The notes under the pieces: model-generated
Seen by the model: only the letters and a program-made list of their open reading frames with translations
Told to the model about the DNA's origin: nothing
Database searches by the model: none
In this document: piece after piece, positions 42,763-51,266 of the stretch
How the letters are laid out: the number at the start of each line of letters is the position of its first letter
Position numbering within the stretch: the stretch's first letter is position 1
Source: Myxococcota bacterium
Lineage (GTDB): Bacteria > Myxococcota_A > UBA9160 > UBA6930
DNA: 64,000 bases
Assembly: GCA_028285625.1 (NCBI GenBank)
Contig: JANQOX010000008.1
Span: forward strand, 1-64,000
Direction: 5' to 3'
Translations under genes and position numbers: made by a program

Positions 42763-43449
42763 GTGCGCACGCTCGACCCCCAGGCGTCCGTGCTCGGCCT
42801 TCGCGCGTTCGTGCTGCGCAGCTGGATGCGGCTGGTCGCCCTGCGCGATCGGGCGGTGCTGCGCTGGCTCTCGTGGCTCCACCCCGGGCTCGAGATCGAT
42901 CCGAGTGCGAGTACCGCGCTGGCCGTGGCGAGCTACCGCATCGCGCCGGGCGGGCGACTGCGCATCGGGCCGCGGGTCGCCGCCGACCGTCACCCCCGCG
43001 CGCTGCACTTCTTCGTCGAGGCCGGCGCCGAGGTCGAGGTCGGTGCCGACACCTGGCTGCGCACCGAGGTCGGCCCGATCCATCTGGTGGCCTTCGAAGG
43101 GGCGCGGCTCGAGATCGGGCCGGACGGTCTGCTCAACGGCTGCCACCTCTCGGCCAAGACCCGGGTCACGCTGGGCCGTCGCGCGTGGGTGGGGCCGGGC
43201 TCGCGGGTGTTCGACGCCGACCAGCACGACCTCGACGACCAGCACAAGGAAGAGCGCGCGCCGGTGCACATCGGCGACCACGCCTGGGTGGCCTCGGACG
43301 TGACGATCCTGAAGGGCGTGACCATCGGCGCCCACGCCGTGGTGGGCGCGCGTTCGTTCGTGACCTCGGACATCCCCGAACACACGCTGGCCTTCGGCAC
43401 CCCGGCGCGTCCGCGCGGCCGGGTGGGCGACCGCACGCACAGCGCCTGA
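42763..43449 (+). CDS. left-handed beta-helix acyltransferase
   Basis: A 228-residue hexapeptide-repeat transferase. The C-terminal half has the LbetaH signature VHIGDHAWVASDVTILKGV, then TIGAHAVVGARSFVTSDIPE and the terminal AFGTPARPRG. The motif DADQHDLDDQHKEE holds the likely catalytic histidine. Enzymes of this type (WcaF/NodL-like) O- or N-acetylate sugars, so it may decorate the surface glycan. GTG at 42763 is the most probable start, 29 bp after infA, so the two are likely co-transcribed. Confidence 0.83.
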   Translation: MRTLDPQASVLGLRAFVLRSWMRLVALRDRAVLRWLSWLHPGLEIDPSASTALAVASYRIAPGGRLRIGPRVAADRHPRALHFFVEAGAEVEVGADTWLRTEVGPIHLVAFEGARLEIGPDGLLNGCHLSAKTRVTLGRRAWVGPGSRVFDADQHDLDDQHKEERAPVHIGDHAWVASDVTILKGVTIGAHAVVGARSFVTSDIPEHTLAFGTPARPRGRVGDRTHSA

Positions 43450-43480
43450 GCGGCTCAGCGGCGGGGGGTCGTGGCTGAGG

Positions 43481-43486
43481 TAGGGT
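43481..43486 (+). promoter_or_regulatory. -10 box of a leaderless promoter for the formyltransferase-fold gene
   Basis: TAGGGT with a 6-nt spacer (CCTGCG) before the ATG at 43493; no ribosome binding site is present. Confidence 0.45.
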
Positions 43487-43492
43487 CCTGCG

Positions 43493-44416
43493 ATGGGACT
43501 CCGCATCGCATTCTTCGGTCAGGCGGCCTTCGGCCGCGACGTGTTGGTTCGCCTGCTCGATGCAGGCCACGAGGTGGTGGGTGTCTACGCCCCGCCCGAG
43601 GGGCGTCGCCCCGATCCGTTGGCCGAGGAGGCCGAGAAGCGCGGCCTCCCGCTGCTTCGGCCCCGCGCCATGCGCCGCAAGACCGGCGAGCCGCTCGCAG
43701 CCCGGGTGGCCGAGCACGCCGCGCTCGGTGCCGACCTGAACGTGCTGGCGTTCGTGACGATGATCCTCCCGTCCGAGGTGGTGGACCAGCCGCCGCACGG
43801 GTCGCTCTGCTTCCATCCCTCGCTGCTGCCGAAGTACCGCGGGGGCAACGCCCTCGCTTGGCAGATCATCGAGGGCGAGACCGAGTCGGGTGTCACCGTC
43901 TTCAAGCCCGACGAGGGTGTGGATACCGGGCCGATCGTCGTGCAGAAGGGCGGGGTGCCGATTCAGCCGCACCACACCTCGGCGAGTCTCTACTTCGAGT
44001 CGCTGTACGACCTGGGCGTCGAGGCGATGGTCGAGGCAGTGGGTCAGGTGGCAAGCGGCGAGGCCGTCTACCGCGCGCAGGACGAGTCGCAGGCTAGCTT
44101 CCAGGGCCTCGTGGACGACGCGGTCGCCCGCATCGACTGGGGGCGCCCCGCCGCGGAACTCGACCGGCAGGCGCGCGGCTGCGACCCGAACCCGGGCGCC
44201 CATGCGCGCCTGGGCGACGGCCAGGTTCGCCTGTTCGACGTACGGCTCGGCCCCGAGGTCGCGGGCGCGCCGGGAACCGTGGTCTCCGTAGAGGCCGATG
44301 GCGCGCACGTCGCCGCGCAGGGCGGGAGCCTCGTCGTGGGTCGCGTGCGAATCGACGGCGGACCCAAGGCCAAGCCTGGCGAAGCCGGTCTCGCGGCCGG
44401 CGCCAAGCTCGGCTGA
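43493..44416 (+). CDS. formyltransferase-fold protein (10-formyl-THF hydrolase/FDH-like)
   Basis: A 307-residue protein with the formyltransferase N-terminal domain (LRIAFFGQAAFGRDVLVRLL; FHPSLLPKYRGGNALAW; GVTVFKPDEGVDTGPIVVQ) and a C-terminal domain (ARIDWGRPAAELDRQARGCDPNPGA). The catalytic Asn of methionyl-tRNA formyltransferase (N-x-HPSLLP) is replaced: here it reads C-F-HPSLLP, while His and the later Asp are kept. The hydrolase domain of 10-formyltetrahydrofolate dehydrogenase has the same loss. I therefore do not call it fmt; a formyl-THF hydrolase or aminosugar formyltransferase is possible. Its own leaderless-type promoter precedes it. Confidence 0.78.
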   Translation: MGLRIAFFGQAAFGRDVLVRLLDAGHEVVGVYAPPEGRRPDPLAEEAEKRGLPLLRPRAMRRKTGEPLAARVAEHAALGADLNVLAFVTMILPSEVVDQPPHGSLCFHPSLLPKYRGGNALAWQIIEGETESGVTVFKPDEGVDTGPIVVQKGGVPIQPHHTSASLYFESLYDLGVEAMVEAVGQVASGEAVYRAQDESQASFQGLVDDAVARIDWGRPAAELDRQARGCDPNPGAHARLGDGQVRLFDVRLGPEVAGAPGTVVSVEADGAHVAAQGGSLVVGRVRIDGGPKAKPGEAGLAAGAKLG

Positions 44417-44425
44417 GACGCCGAG

Positions 44426-45166
44426 GTGTCTGGGCGCGCGCCGCCGCTGGCGGATTGGAAGGATGGCGAGGCGGCCGCCGGGCTGGCCGGCGCCGGCCTC
44501 GGCGTGGCGGGCGTGGTGCCGATCGCGCTGTGGGAGGCCCTGGCGCCGCCGCCCTTCTCCCGCAACGCGCTGCTCCCGGCCGCGCGCAGTGCCGTGGTGC
44601 TGGGATCGGGCGGCCGGTCGCTGTTCGAGGCGTTTCGCCGGGCGCCCGAGCACGGTGCTGCGGGTCACCCGCTAGACGCCTACACCGAGCGCGTGGTGGC
44701 CGAGGCCGCCCGGGCCCTCGAGGCGGTGGGGATCGGCGCGGCGGCAGTCCACGCCCACGAGACCCGGGACGGGCAACTCGTCGACTTCGTGGCCCTGGCC
44801 CGGGCCAGTGGCCTGGGCTGGCCCAGCCGGCTGGGCATCCTGCTCCATCCCGAGTACGGACCCTGGATGAGCTTGCGGTCGGCATTGCTCACCACCCAGG
44901 AGCTCGCACCGACGCCGCGCCAGGCGGGGGAGGGGCCCTGTCATGGCTGCCCGGCCCCCTGCGCCACGGGCTGCCGGGGCGATGCGGTGGCCGGCGCGGC
45001 CTTCTCGGTGCCGCGCTGTGTCTCGGTGAGGCGGAGCGACCCCGGCTGTGCGCTGCGCTGCGATGCCCGCCACGCGTGTGTCGTGGGCCCCCAGCACGCC
45101 TATGCCGCCGAAGCGGAGGCGCATCACATGCGTCATGCCGCGCAGGTGCTGGGTCTGGCCGACTAG
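44426..45166 (+). CDS. CblC (MMACHC)/QueG-like cobalamin-fold protein with a cysteine-rich tail
   Basis: A 246-residue protein. [12 protein letters not shown] (80-91) and [18 protein letters not shown] (138-155) resemble the conserved blocks of MMACHC/CblC and the related QueG N-terminal domain, which bind cobalamin. The region [17 protein letters not shown] (31-47) also matches in position. The C-terminus carries eight cysteines within 47 residues (172, 175, 179, 183, 198, 208, 212, 218), including CxxCxxxCxxxC, so an Fe-S cluster or zinc site is likely. Family placement is by eye and needs a profile search. GTG at 44426, 9 bp after the preceding stop. Confidence 0.6.
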   Translation: MSGRAPPLADWKDGEAAAGLAGAGLGVAGVVPIALWEALAPPPFSRNALLPAARSAVVLGSGGRSLFEAFRRAPEHGAAGHPLDAYTERVVAEAARALEAVGIGAAAVHAHETRDGQLVDFVALARASGLGWPSRLGILLHPEYGPWMSLRSALLTTQELAPTPRQAGEGPCHGCPAPCATGCRGDAVAGAAFSVPRCVSVRRSDPGCALRCDARHACVVGPQHAYAAEAEAHHMRHAAQVLGLAD

Positions 45167-45239
45167 CGCCCGGGCTCGGGGCAGGGCCGAGGCAGGTCCT
45201 GCGGGGATGAAGGCCCCCGGAAGCCCTGCTGGCAGCCTA

Positions 45240-45260
45240 CGGAAAAGCCATTACTTTCCG
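45240..45260. other. AT-rich inverted repeat upstream of fusA
   Basis: CGGAAA-AGCCATTAC-TTTCCG is a 6-bp inverted repeat and the least GC-rich spot in the 286-bp region before fusA. It may be a terminator for the CblC-like gene or part of the fusA control region. The rest of 45167-45452 shows no gene. Confidence 0.35.
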
Positions 45261-45452
45261 CCGACATCTCACGGGCCTGGCGCGTCCGACCGATGCCAGA
45301 AGCGGCGCGGCGGGCAGCCCCAACGGGCCTGTCGGGCACCCCCAGCAAACCGATCGGGCCACACGCAAGGCCCTGCCGAGAGACGGCAGGCGATGCCCGG
45401 CCCCACGGCGAAGAGCCGCCTCGCGCGACGGCTCGACGCAGCGCAGCAAGCC

Positions 45453-47546
45453 ATGATCAGCGACCTCACGAAGATCCGGAACATCGGCATCAGCGCCCAC
45501 ATCGACTCGGGCAAGACGACGCTCACCGAGCGGATCCTGTTCTACACCTCGCGGATCCACCGGATCGCCGAGGTGCGGGGCAAGGACGGCGTCGGCGCCA
45601 CCATGGACCACATGGAGCTCGAGAAGGAGCGCGGCATCACGATCACGTCGGCCGCGACCCACACCGAGTGGAACGACCACCACGTCAACATCATCGACAC
45701 GCCCGGCCACGTGGACTTCACCATCGAGGTGGAGCGAAGCCTGCGCGTGCTCGACGGTGCGGTGCTGATCCTCTGCGGTGTTGCGGGCGTGCAGTCGCAG
45801 TCGATGACCGTCGACCGGCAGATGCGTCGCTACAAGGTTCCGCGCATCGCGTTCATCAACAAGCTCGACCGCTCGGGGGCCAACCCCAAGCGCGTGGTCG
45901 AGGGCCTGCGCGAGAAGCTCAAGCACAACGCCGTGCTGATGCAGCTGCCCATCGGCCTCGAGGCCGACTTCGAGGGCGTGGTCGACCTGGTCACGATGAA
46001 GGCGCTGCGCTTCGACGGCGAGAACGGCGAGACCGTGGTGGAGGTCGACATCCCGGCCGACATGCTTTCCGAGTCCGAGGCGGCCCGCGAGGAGATGCTC
46101 GACGCGGTCAGCATGTTCTCGGACGACCTCATGGAGGCGGTGCTCGAGGAGAAGGTCACCGAGGACCTCGTGCAGGACGCCATCCGCAACGGCGTGCTCT
46201 CCCGAGAGCTCACGCCCGTCTATCTGGGGTCGGCCTACAAGAACAAGGGCGTGCAGCCGCTGCTCGATGCCGTCACGCGCTACCTGCCGAGCCCGCTGGA
46301 CGTCGAGAACACGGGCGTCGACCTCAGCAACGACGATGCGCCGATCACCATCGAGAGCGACTCGCAGAAGCCCCTGGTGGCCCTGGCCTTCAAGCTCGAG
46401 GACGGGCGCTATGGCCAGCTCACCTACATCCGCATCTATCAGGGCTCGATGAAGCGCGGCGACTCCATCTACAACGCCCGGACCCAGCGCAAGCACAAGG
46501 TCGGGCGGCTCGTGCGCATGCACAGCGCCGACATGGAGGAGATCGAGGAGGCCGGCGCCGGCGACATCGTGGCGCTGTTCGGCATCGAGTGCGCATCGGG
46601 CGACACCTTCACCGACGGCACCGTCGAGCTGGCCATGAGCGCCATGCACGTGCCCGAGTCGGTGATCTCGCTCTCGATCAAGCCCACCGACAACAAGGCC
46701 CAGGCCAACATGGGCAAGGCCCTCGGTCGCTTCGTGCGCGAGGACCCGACCTTCCGCACCTGGGTCGACGAGGAGAGCGGCGAGACCGTGATCGCCGGCA
46801 TGGGCGAGCTCCACCTCGAGGTGTACGTCGAGCGCATGAAGCGCGAGTACCAGGTCGAGGTGGAGACGGGCGCGCCCCAGGTGGCGTATCGCGAGACCAT
46901 CTCGCAGCGCGCCGACTTCGACTACGTGCACAAGAAGCAGACGGGTGGCTCGGGCCAGTACGGCAAGGTGGCCGGCTACGTCGAGCCCCTCACCGATGGC
47001 AGCGAGTTCGAGTTCGTGGACGAGATTCGCGGCGGCGCCATCCCCACCGAGTACGTGCCCAGCGTCGAGAAGGGCTTCCGCCAGATGCTGGACAAGGGTC
47101 GCGTCATCGGGTTCCCCGTGACCGGCATGAAGGTCGTGGTGAACGACGGCCAGAGCCACTCGGTGGACTCGTCGGACATGGCCTTCCAGGCGGCCGCCCG
47201 GGGCGCCTTCCGCGAGGTCTACGGTCGCGCGAAGCCGATCATCCTCGAGCCGGTGATGAAGCTCGGCGTCGAAGGGCCCACCGAGTTCCAGGGCGGCATC
47301 CTGAAGAGCGTGATGCAGCGCCGCGGATCGGTGGTGGGAACCACCGAGGAAGAGGGTTTCTGCCAGATCGAGGCGGAGGTGCCCTTCGCCGAGATGTTCG
47401 GCTACGCCACCGACCTGCGGTCGCTCACCCAGGGCAAGGCCGAGTTCACCCTCGAGTTTGCGAAGTACGCCCCGGCGCCGGCCGAGGTGACCGAAGAACT
47501 CAAGAAGAAGTACGCCGACCGTCGCGTGGGCGACGACGAAGAGTAG
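45453..47546 (+). CDS. fusA: elongation factor G, mitochondrial-EFG1-like subtype
   Basis: A 697-residue translational GTPase for ribosome translocation. G1 is AHIDSGKTT (15-23), G3 is DTPGHVDF, G4 is NKLD; domains II-V follow (GGSGQYGKV and EPVMKLG are typical). The sequence [18 protein letters not shown] with [20 protein letters not shown] follows mitochondrial EFG1 and the spirochaete/planctomycete/deltaproteobacterial EF-G1 rather than the common bacterial AHIDAGKTT type. ATG at 45453 is chosen because homologues begin MxSDLxKIRNIGI. An ATG at 45393 is in frame but gives an unlikely basic extension. Neither has a clear Shine-Dalgarno sequence. The cell probably has a second EF-G elsewhere. 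Confidence 0.95.
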   Translation: MISDLTKIRNIGISAHIDSGKTTLTERILFYTSRIHRIAEVRGKDGVGATMDHMELEKERGITITSAATHTEWNDHHVNIIDTPGHVDFTIEVERSLRVLDGAVLILCGVAGVQSQSMTVDRQMRRYKVPRIAFINKLDRSGANPKRVVEGLREKLKHNAVLMQLPIGLEADFEGVVDLVTMKALRFDGENGETVVEVDIPADMLSESEAAREEMLDAVSMFSDDLMEAVLEEKVTEDLVQDAIRNGVLSRELTPVYLGSAYKNKGVQPLLDAVTRYLPSPLDVENTGVDLSNDDAPITIESDSQKPLVALAFKLEDGRYGQLTYIRIYQGSMKRGDSIYNARTQRKHKVGRLVRMHSADMEEIEEAGAGDIVALFGIECASGDTFTDGTVELAMSAMHVPESVISLSIKPTDNKAQANMGKALGRFVREDPTFRTWVDEESGETVIAGMGELHLEVYVERMKREYQVEVETGAPQVAYRETISQRADFDYVHKKQTGGSGQYGKVAGYVEPLTDGSEFEFVDEIRGGAIPTEYVPSVEKGFRQMLDKGRVIGFPVTGMKVVVNDGQSHSVDSSDMAFQAAARGAFREVYGRAKPIILEPVMKLGVEGPTEFQGGILKSVMQRRGSVVGTTEEEGFCQIEAEVPFAEMFGYATDLRSLTQGKAEFTLEFAKYAPAPAEVTEELKKKYADRRVGDDEE

Positions 47547-47568
47547 AATCGGGGCGGGGAGACAGCGA

Positions 47569-48255
47569 ATGGATCTCGACTTCCTTCTGGCCCGGAGCCC
47601 CGTGCGTTGGCTCGACAAGGGCCTGCACGGTGGCCTCGGCAAGGGAAACGTGGGCCTCGTGCTCGCCGGTCACGGCGTGGGCAAGACCTCGTTCCTGGTG
47701 GGCATCGCGCTCGACGACCTGCTGCGCGGCAACCACGTGCTTCACGTGGCCCTCGACCAGACGGTGGCCCACGCGCGTGCGTACTACGACACGGTCTTCG
47801 ACGACCTGGTGTCCCACGCCCATCTCGACGACCAGGCCGTGGTGCACAGCGAGGTCGATCGCCGTCGCAGCATCCGCGCGTATCCGCCGGCGAGCTTCGG
47901 TGCGGCGAAGCTGCGCGAGGCCGTGAAGATCGAAGAGGAGGCGGGCGGCCGCCCGAGCCTCGTGATCCTCGAGGGGCTCGACACCGACACCCCGCGAGAC
48001 GAGCTGCTCGACATCGCCAGCCTGGCCCGTGAGCTCGAAGTCGAGATCTGGCTCTCGGCTTCGTGCGGCGGCGAGGTCGTGGGCAAGCTTCCGGGCAAGC
48101 TCGACGGCAGCGAGGACGTGTTCGGCGTGATCCTGGCCCTCGAGCCCTCCGGCGAGACCGTGGGCCTGCGCGCCCTCAAGGATCACGACAACGCCGACAC
48201 CTCGGAGCTGAACGTGGCCCTCGATCCGAAATCCCTGCTGCTCGTTCGCAGCTAG
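47569..48255 (+). CDS. P-loop ATPase of unknown function
   Basis: A 228-residue RecA/KaiC-like P-loop protein with Walker A GHGVGKTS (residues 34-41) and a Walker B-like strand LVILEGLDTD. It lacks the rest of the KaiC, RadA or RecA signatures. It lies 22 bp after fusA, behind a GGGGAG ribosome binding site 8 nt from the ATG, so a linked role with EF-G or translation stress is possible; nothing more is visible. TAGAAT overlapping the fusA stop could be an extra -10 for this gene. Confidence 0.75.
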   Translation: MDLDFLLARSPVRWLDKGLHGGLGKGNVGLVLAGHGVGKTSFLVGIALDDLLRGNHVLHVALDQTVAHARAYYDTVFDDLVSHAHLDDQAVVHSEVDRRRSIRAYPPASFGAAKLREAVKIEEEAGGRPSLVILEGLDTDTPRDELLDIASLARELEVEIWLSASCGGEVVGKLPGKLDGSEDVFGVILALEPSGETVGLRALKDHDNADTSELNVALDPKSLLLVRS

Positions 48256-48265
48256 CGGCGCAGGT

Positions 48266-48282
48266 CGGGGCTCCGCGCCCCG
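48266..48282. terminator. hairpin between convergent genes
   Basis: CGGGGC-TCCGC-GCCCCG, a 6-bp GC stem with a 5-nt loop, fills the 28-bp gap between the convergent ATPase and hydrolase genes. There is no T-tract on either side, so it would be a weak or Rho-assisted bidirectional terminator. Confidence 0.4.
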
Positions 48283-48283
48283 C

Positions 48284-49135
48284 CTAGGACCGGGACCTCT
48301 GCGCCACCTCGCGCGTGGCGTGGACGATGGCGCGGCCGAAGGCCGGCTTCGTGCAGGCCAGGTGGCCGTCGTCGTGCTCGTGGATGCGGGCACCGGGGAT
48401 CGCGCGCGCGGTGTCGCGTTGCATGTTCGGCGCGATGGCACCGTCGCGTGCCGTGACGACCGCGGCCGTGGGCACGTCCACGTCGCGAAGCCACGAGCGC
48501 GCGTCGTAGCGGGCGAGGGCGCGGCCGGCCTCGAGCAGCGTCGGCCAGTGGTGGCGGGTGAACTCGCCCACCGCCCAGCGACTGAACGTGACGGGCCTGC
48601 GTCGGGTTGGCGGCGACCTTCGGGGCCGGGCCGTCTGTCGCGGGGGCGGCGTCTCGCCGGACGCCAACCGGGTGGCCCCCGAGGCGGCGCTCATCAGCGA
48701 TCCGAACACGCGGCGGGTCGCCACCCCGGGGATGGGTGCACCGCTGGTGGCGCACATCACCAGGCCCGATACCCGCTGGCGGTGCCGGCGCCAGAGAAGC
48801 TGCGCCACCGGGCCGCCCATCGAATAGCCCACGGCGATCACGGGGCCGGCGGATTCGCGATCCAGCACCGCCGCGATGTCGTCGGCGCAGTGCTCCAGGC
48901 GAAAGCTGCGGGTGCTGCGGATGCCGCGCCCGTGGCCGCGCAGGTCGACGGCCAGCACCCGAAAGTGCCTGGCCAGGCGGTCGAAGGCGTGGACCCAGTT
49001 GAGGCCCCCGCTCGCGGCCCAGCCGTGAATGAGCAGTGCGGTGGGCGCGCCCGCGGGTCCGGCGAGCTCGCGCAGGAAGGTGGTCCCGCGGCCGGGGAGC
49101 CCGATCCTTCGGCCCTCGGGCGGCGGGTCCGACAC
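48284..49135 (-). CDS. alpha/beta hydrolase
   Basis: A 283-residue alpha/beta hydrolase: LLIHGWAASGGLNW for the oxyanion HGW, VLAVDLRGHGRG, nucleophile elbow AVGYSMGGPVAQ with its Ser, and a late DDGHLACTKP with the His. A Pro/Arg-rich insert (TPPPRQTARPRRSPPTRRRP) interrupts the cap region and looks like a flexible linker. GTG at 49135 is the best start found; the frame is open further upstream and a GGAGG lies about 20 nt before it, so the start is uncertain. Substrate unknown. The upstream gap 49136-49399 shows no gene. Confidence 0.82.
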   Translation of the reverse strand: MSDPPPEGRRIGLPGRGTTFLRELAGPAGAPTALLIHGWAASGGLNWVHAFDRLARHFRVLAVDLRGHGRGIRSTRSFRLEHCADDIAAVLDRESAGPVIAVGYSMGGPVAQLLWRRHRQRVSGLVMCATSGAPIPGVATRRVFGSLMSAASGATRLASGETPPPRQTARPRRSPPTRRRPVTFSRWAVGEFTRHHWPTLLEAGRALARYDARSWLRDVDVPTAAVVTARDGAIAPNMQRDTARAIPGARIHEHDDGHLACTKPAFGRAIVHATREVAQRSRS

Positions 49136-49386
49136 CGCGAGTTCGCGAAGCCGGGCCTCCGGTTTGCCTTCGACGACGGTCGCCGTGGTGATTCTCCCTG
49201 GGGGAGGGTTCCCGAGCCGGGATGGAAGCAGATCCCACCCCTCCGTGGAACCCCCGTATCCCGCTGCGGAATCTCCTTGGATCGGATTTCCGTTCCAGCA
49301 GCCTGAGGCGGAGCTCTTGACCCTCGTCCGGGGTCGCCGCTCGTCGGCCTTCGGCGCCGGCGCCTGGGGCGCAGGGTGCGGGTGCC

Positions 49387-49392
49387 TATGAT
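49387..49392 (+). promoter_or_regulatory. -10 box of a leaderless promoter for the esterase
   Basis: TATGAT matches the -10 consensus at five of six positions and ends 7 nt before the ATG at 49400. It also contains the alternative ATG (49388), so it argues for the downstream start. Confidence 0.55.
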
Positions 49393-49399
49393 CGGGCCC

Positions 49400-50632
49400 A
49401 TGGCTGGATGGATCTTCCTGTTCGTCTCTTTGGTGGGTCTGGCGTTCTCGGCCAGCACCCTGGTGCGGTCCCGGTCGCTTGGGCTGCTCTCGGCGCCGTA
49501 CTTCTTCTCGGCGTGGATCACGGGCGAACTGGCCCTGCACCACATCGCCTGGCAGGCAGCGGCCACGGTCGTGTTCGCGGCCTTCGGCGCGCTCGCCACG
49601 GCGCCCGGCGTGCTCGGCCTGGTGGCAGCCTTCGTCGGTTGGGGCTGCCTGCTGATGGCGCACCAGCGTGCGATCGCGTCGGCGCCGGCCCTGGTGTCCG
49701 CCCTGGCCGAGCACGGGCTCGAGGTCGACTCCCACGTCGATCTCAAGCACCTGGCGCGGCCTTTCCGGATGAAGCGCGCCGGCGTCGAACGCATCTCGAA
49801 CGTTGCCTATGGCGAGCGCCTCTCGGGCGACCGCGGACGGCGCAACCTGCTCGACGTGGTCCACCCCGAGGCCCCCGGCGAGCGCAGACCCGTGCTGGTG
49901 CAGATCCACGGCGGCGGCTGGGTCATCGGCGACAAGGAGCAGCAGGGCCAGCCGCTCATGCACCACCTGGCCGAGCGCGGTTGGGTCTGTTTCGCGCCCA
50001 ACTACCGCCTGTCGCCGCAGGCCACCTTCCCCGACCACATCGTGGACGTGAAGCGTGCCCTGGCCTGGGTGCGGGCCCACGCGGCCGACTACGGCGGCGA
50101 CCCCGACTTCATCTGCATCACGGGAGGCAGCGCCGGAGGCCACCTGGCCGCCCTGGCGGGGCTCACCGCCGGCGACGAGAGCCTGCAGCCGGGCTTCGAG
50201 CAGGCCGATACCAGCGTCGCCGCGTGCGTGCCCTTCTACGGCGTGTACGACTTCGTCGATCGCCATGGCATCCGCGGTCGCGAGGCGATGGCGCCGTTCC
50301 TCGAGAGCCGCGTGCTGAAGTGCAGCGCCGCCGAGAACCCCGAGCTCTGGGAGAACGCGTCGCCGATCACGCGGGTGCGTGAGGACGCGCCGCCCTTCCT
50401 GGTGATCCACGGCAGCCACGACTCGCTGGTGTTCGTCGAGGAGGCGCACGCCTTCGTCGAGGCGCTGCGGGAGAAGTCGAACCAGCCCGTGCTCTACCTC
50501 GAACTCGACGGCGGCCAGCACGCCTTCGACACGTTCCACTCGGTGCGCTCCGCACAGACGGTGCGCGCCGTCACCGCCTTCCTCGAGCGGGTGCACGACG
50601 AATACACCGGTCGGGCCAGCGCGGACGACTGA
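49400..50632 (+). CDS. membrane-anchored alpha/beta hydrolase, BD-FAE/HSL-type esterase
   Basis: A 410-residue enzyme with two or three N-terminal membrane segments (residues 1-20 and 40-95), then an esterase domain: VQIHGGGWVIGDKEQ (oxyanion), FAPNYRLSPQATFP, ITGGSAGGHLAAL with the nucleophile Ser, PPFLVIHGSHDSLVF with the Asp, and DGGQHAFD with the His. This is the hormone-sensitive-lipase/carboxylesterase type. The ATG at 49400 is chosen over 49388 because of a TATGAT box at 7 nt. Substrate unknown. Confidence 0.88.
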   Translation: MAGWIFLFVSLVGLAFSASTLVRSRSLGLLSAPYFFSAWITGELALHHIAWQAAATVVFAAFGALATAPGVLGLVAAFVGWGCLLMAHQRAIASAPALVSALAEHGLEVDSHVDLKHLARPFRMKRAGVERISNVAYGERLSGDRGRRNLLDVVHPEAPGERRPVLVQIHGGGWVIGDKEQQGQPLMHHLAERGWVCFAPNYRLSPQATFPDHIVDVKRALAWVRAHAADYGGDPDFICITGGSAGGHLAALAGLTAGDESLQPGFEQADTSVAACVPFYGVYDFVDRHGIRGREAMAPFLESRVLKCSAAENPELWENASPITRVREDAPPFLVIHGSHDSLVFVEEAHAFVEALREKSNQPVLYLELDGGQHAFDTFHSVRSAQTVRAVTAFLERVHDEYTGRASADD

Positions 50633-50652
50633 GCGAGCCGCCTGCGGCTCGC
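50633..50652. terminator. terminator-like hairpin after the esterase gene
   Basis: GCGAGCCGC-CT-GCGGCTCGC is a perfect 9-bp inverted repeat starting at the base after the esterase TGA. No T-tract follows. With a second hairpin at 50672-50686 it fills the 75-bp convergent gap to the TerB-like gene. Confidence 0.5.
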
Positions 50653-50671
50653 ATGGCATGATGCCCGGGTG

Positions 50672-50686
50672 GCGGGTTGCACCCGC
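50672..50686. terminator. second hairpin in the convergent gap before the TerB-like gene
   Basis: GCGGGT-TGC-ACCCGC, a 6-bp perfect stem. In the minus direction it follows the TerB-like stop by 21 bp. It could terminate that transcript. Confidence 0.4.
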
Positions 50687-50707
50687 TCGAGTTGCGCCGT
50701 CCCGCGC

Positions 50708-51238
50708 TCAGTCGTCCTTGCGCAGGACCGAGAGCTGGTCGCGGTAGCGCGCACGCACGCCGTTGGCCTCGGCCCGGGTGAAGCCGAGTTCTTCGGCGAC
50801 CAGCAGGATCTCGGCGCTCTCCTCGGCCGAGATCTCGCCGTCGGCGGCGGCCACGGCGTACAGGCAGTCGAGCAGCTTGGCGCGCTGGCCGCGGGTCGAG
50901 AGGCTCTTGAACTCGCGCGTCACCACGTAGTTTTCGGTGCCGCCGAGCAGCCGCGCCTGGCTCTTGGCGATCTCGACGGCGAGTTCGGCTTCCCCTTCCG
51001 AGAGCTCGGCGTGCTCGCGTACCAGGTCGTGCATCGCGTCCGTCTCTTCTTCGGCGAAGTGCAGGTCGGCGTGGGCGACGCGCGCCAGCACATAGGCAAA
51101 CGCCGCCAGGTAGCGTGCGTCGTCGGCGGGCATGCGCTCGAGCTGGGCCGCGATGCGGCGGACGGTGGCGGTCTCGGCCTCGTCGGGGGACCCCGGCGCG
51201 GTGTCGGACCCGATCCCGAGGAAGCGCAGCAACGACAT
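50708..51238 (-). CDS. TerB-like (tellurite-resistance/DnaJ-type helical) protein
   Basis: A 176-residue helical protein with the TerB-type acidic repeats: VLARVAHADLHFAEEETDAM and VAAADGEISAEESAEILLV, each with conserved Asp and Glu that may bind metal. TerB domains occur in tellurite and stress responses and with DnaJ proteins. ATG at 51238, 28 bp from the divergent arsC; TAGCCT lies 8 nt upstream with no Shine-Dalgarno sequence. Confidence 0.83.
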   Translation of the reverse strand: MSLLRFLGIGSDTAPGSPDEAETATVRRIAAQLERMPADDARYLAAFAYVLARVAHADLHFAEEETDAMHDLVREHAELSEGEAELAVEIAKSQARLLGGTENYVVTREFKSLSTRGQRAKLLDCLYAVAAADGEISAEESAEILLVAEELGFTRAEANGVRARYRDQLSVLRKDD

Positions 51239-51246
51239 GGCTGGCG

Positions 51247-51260
51247 AGGCTAGCTAGGCT
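51247..51260. promoter_or_regulatory. back-to-back -10 boxes of two divergent leaderless promoters
   Basis: In the 28-bp gap between the TerB-like and arsC start codons, TAGCCT (minus, 51252-51247) is 8 nt before the TerB ATG. TAGGCT (plus, 51255-51260) is 6 nt before the arsC ATG. The two boxes are 2 bp apart, so both transcripts would start at or next to their AUGs and both -35 regions would lie inside the opposite gene. Confidence 0.55.
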
Positions 51261-51266
51261 CCGGGC

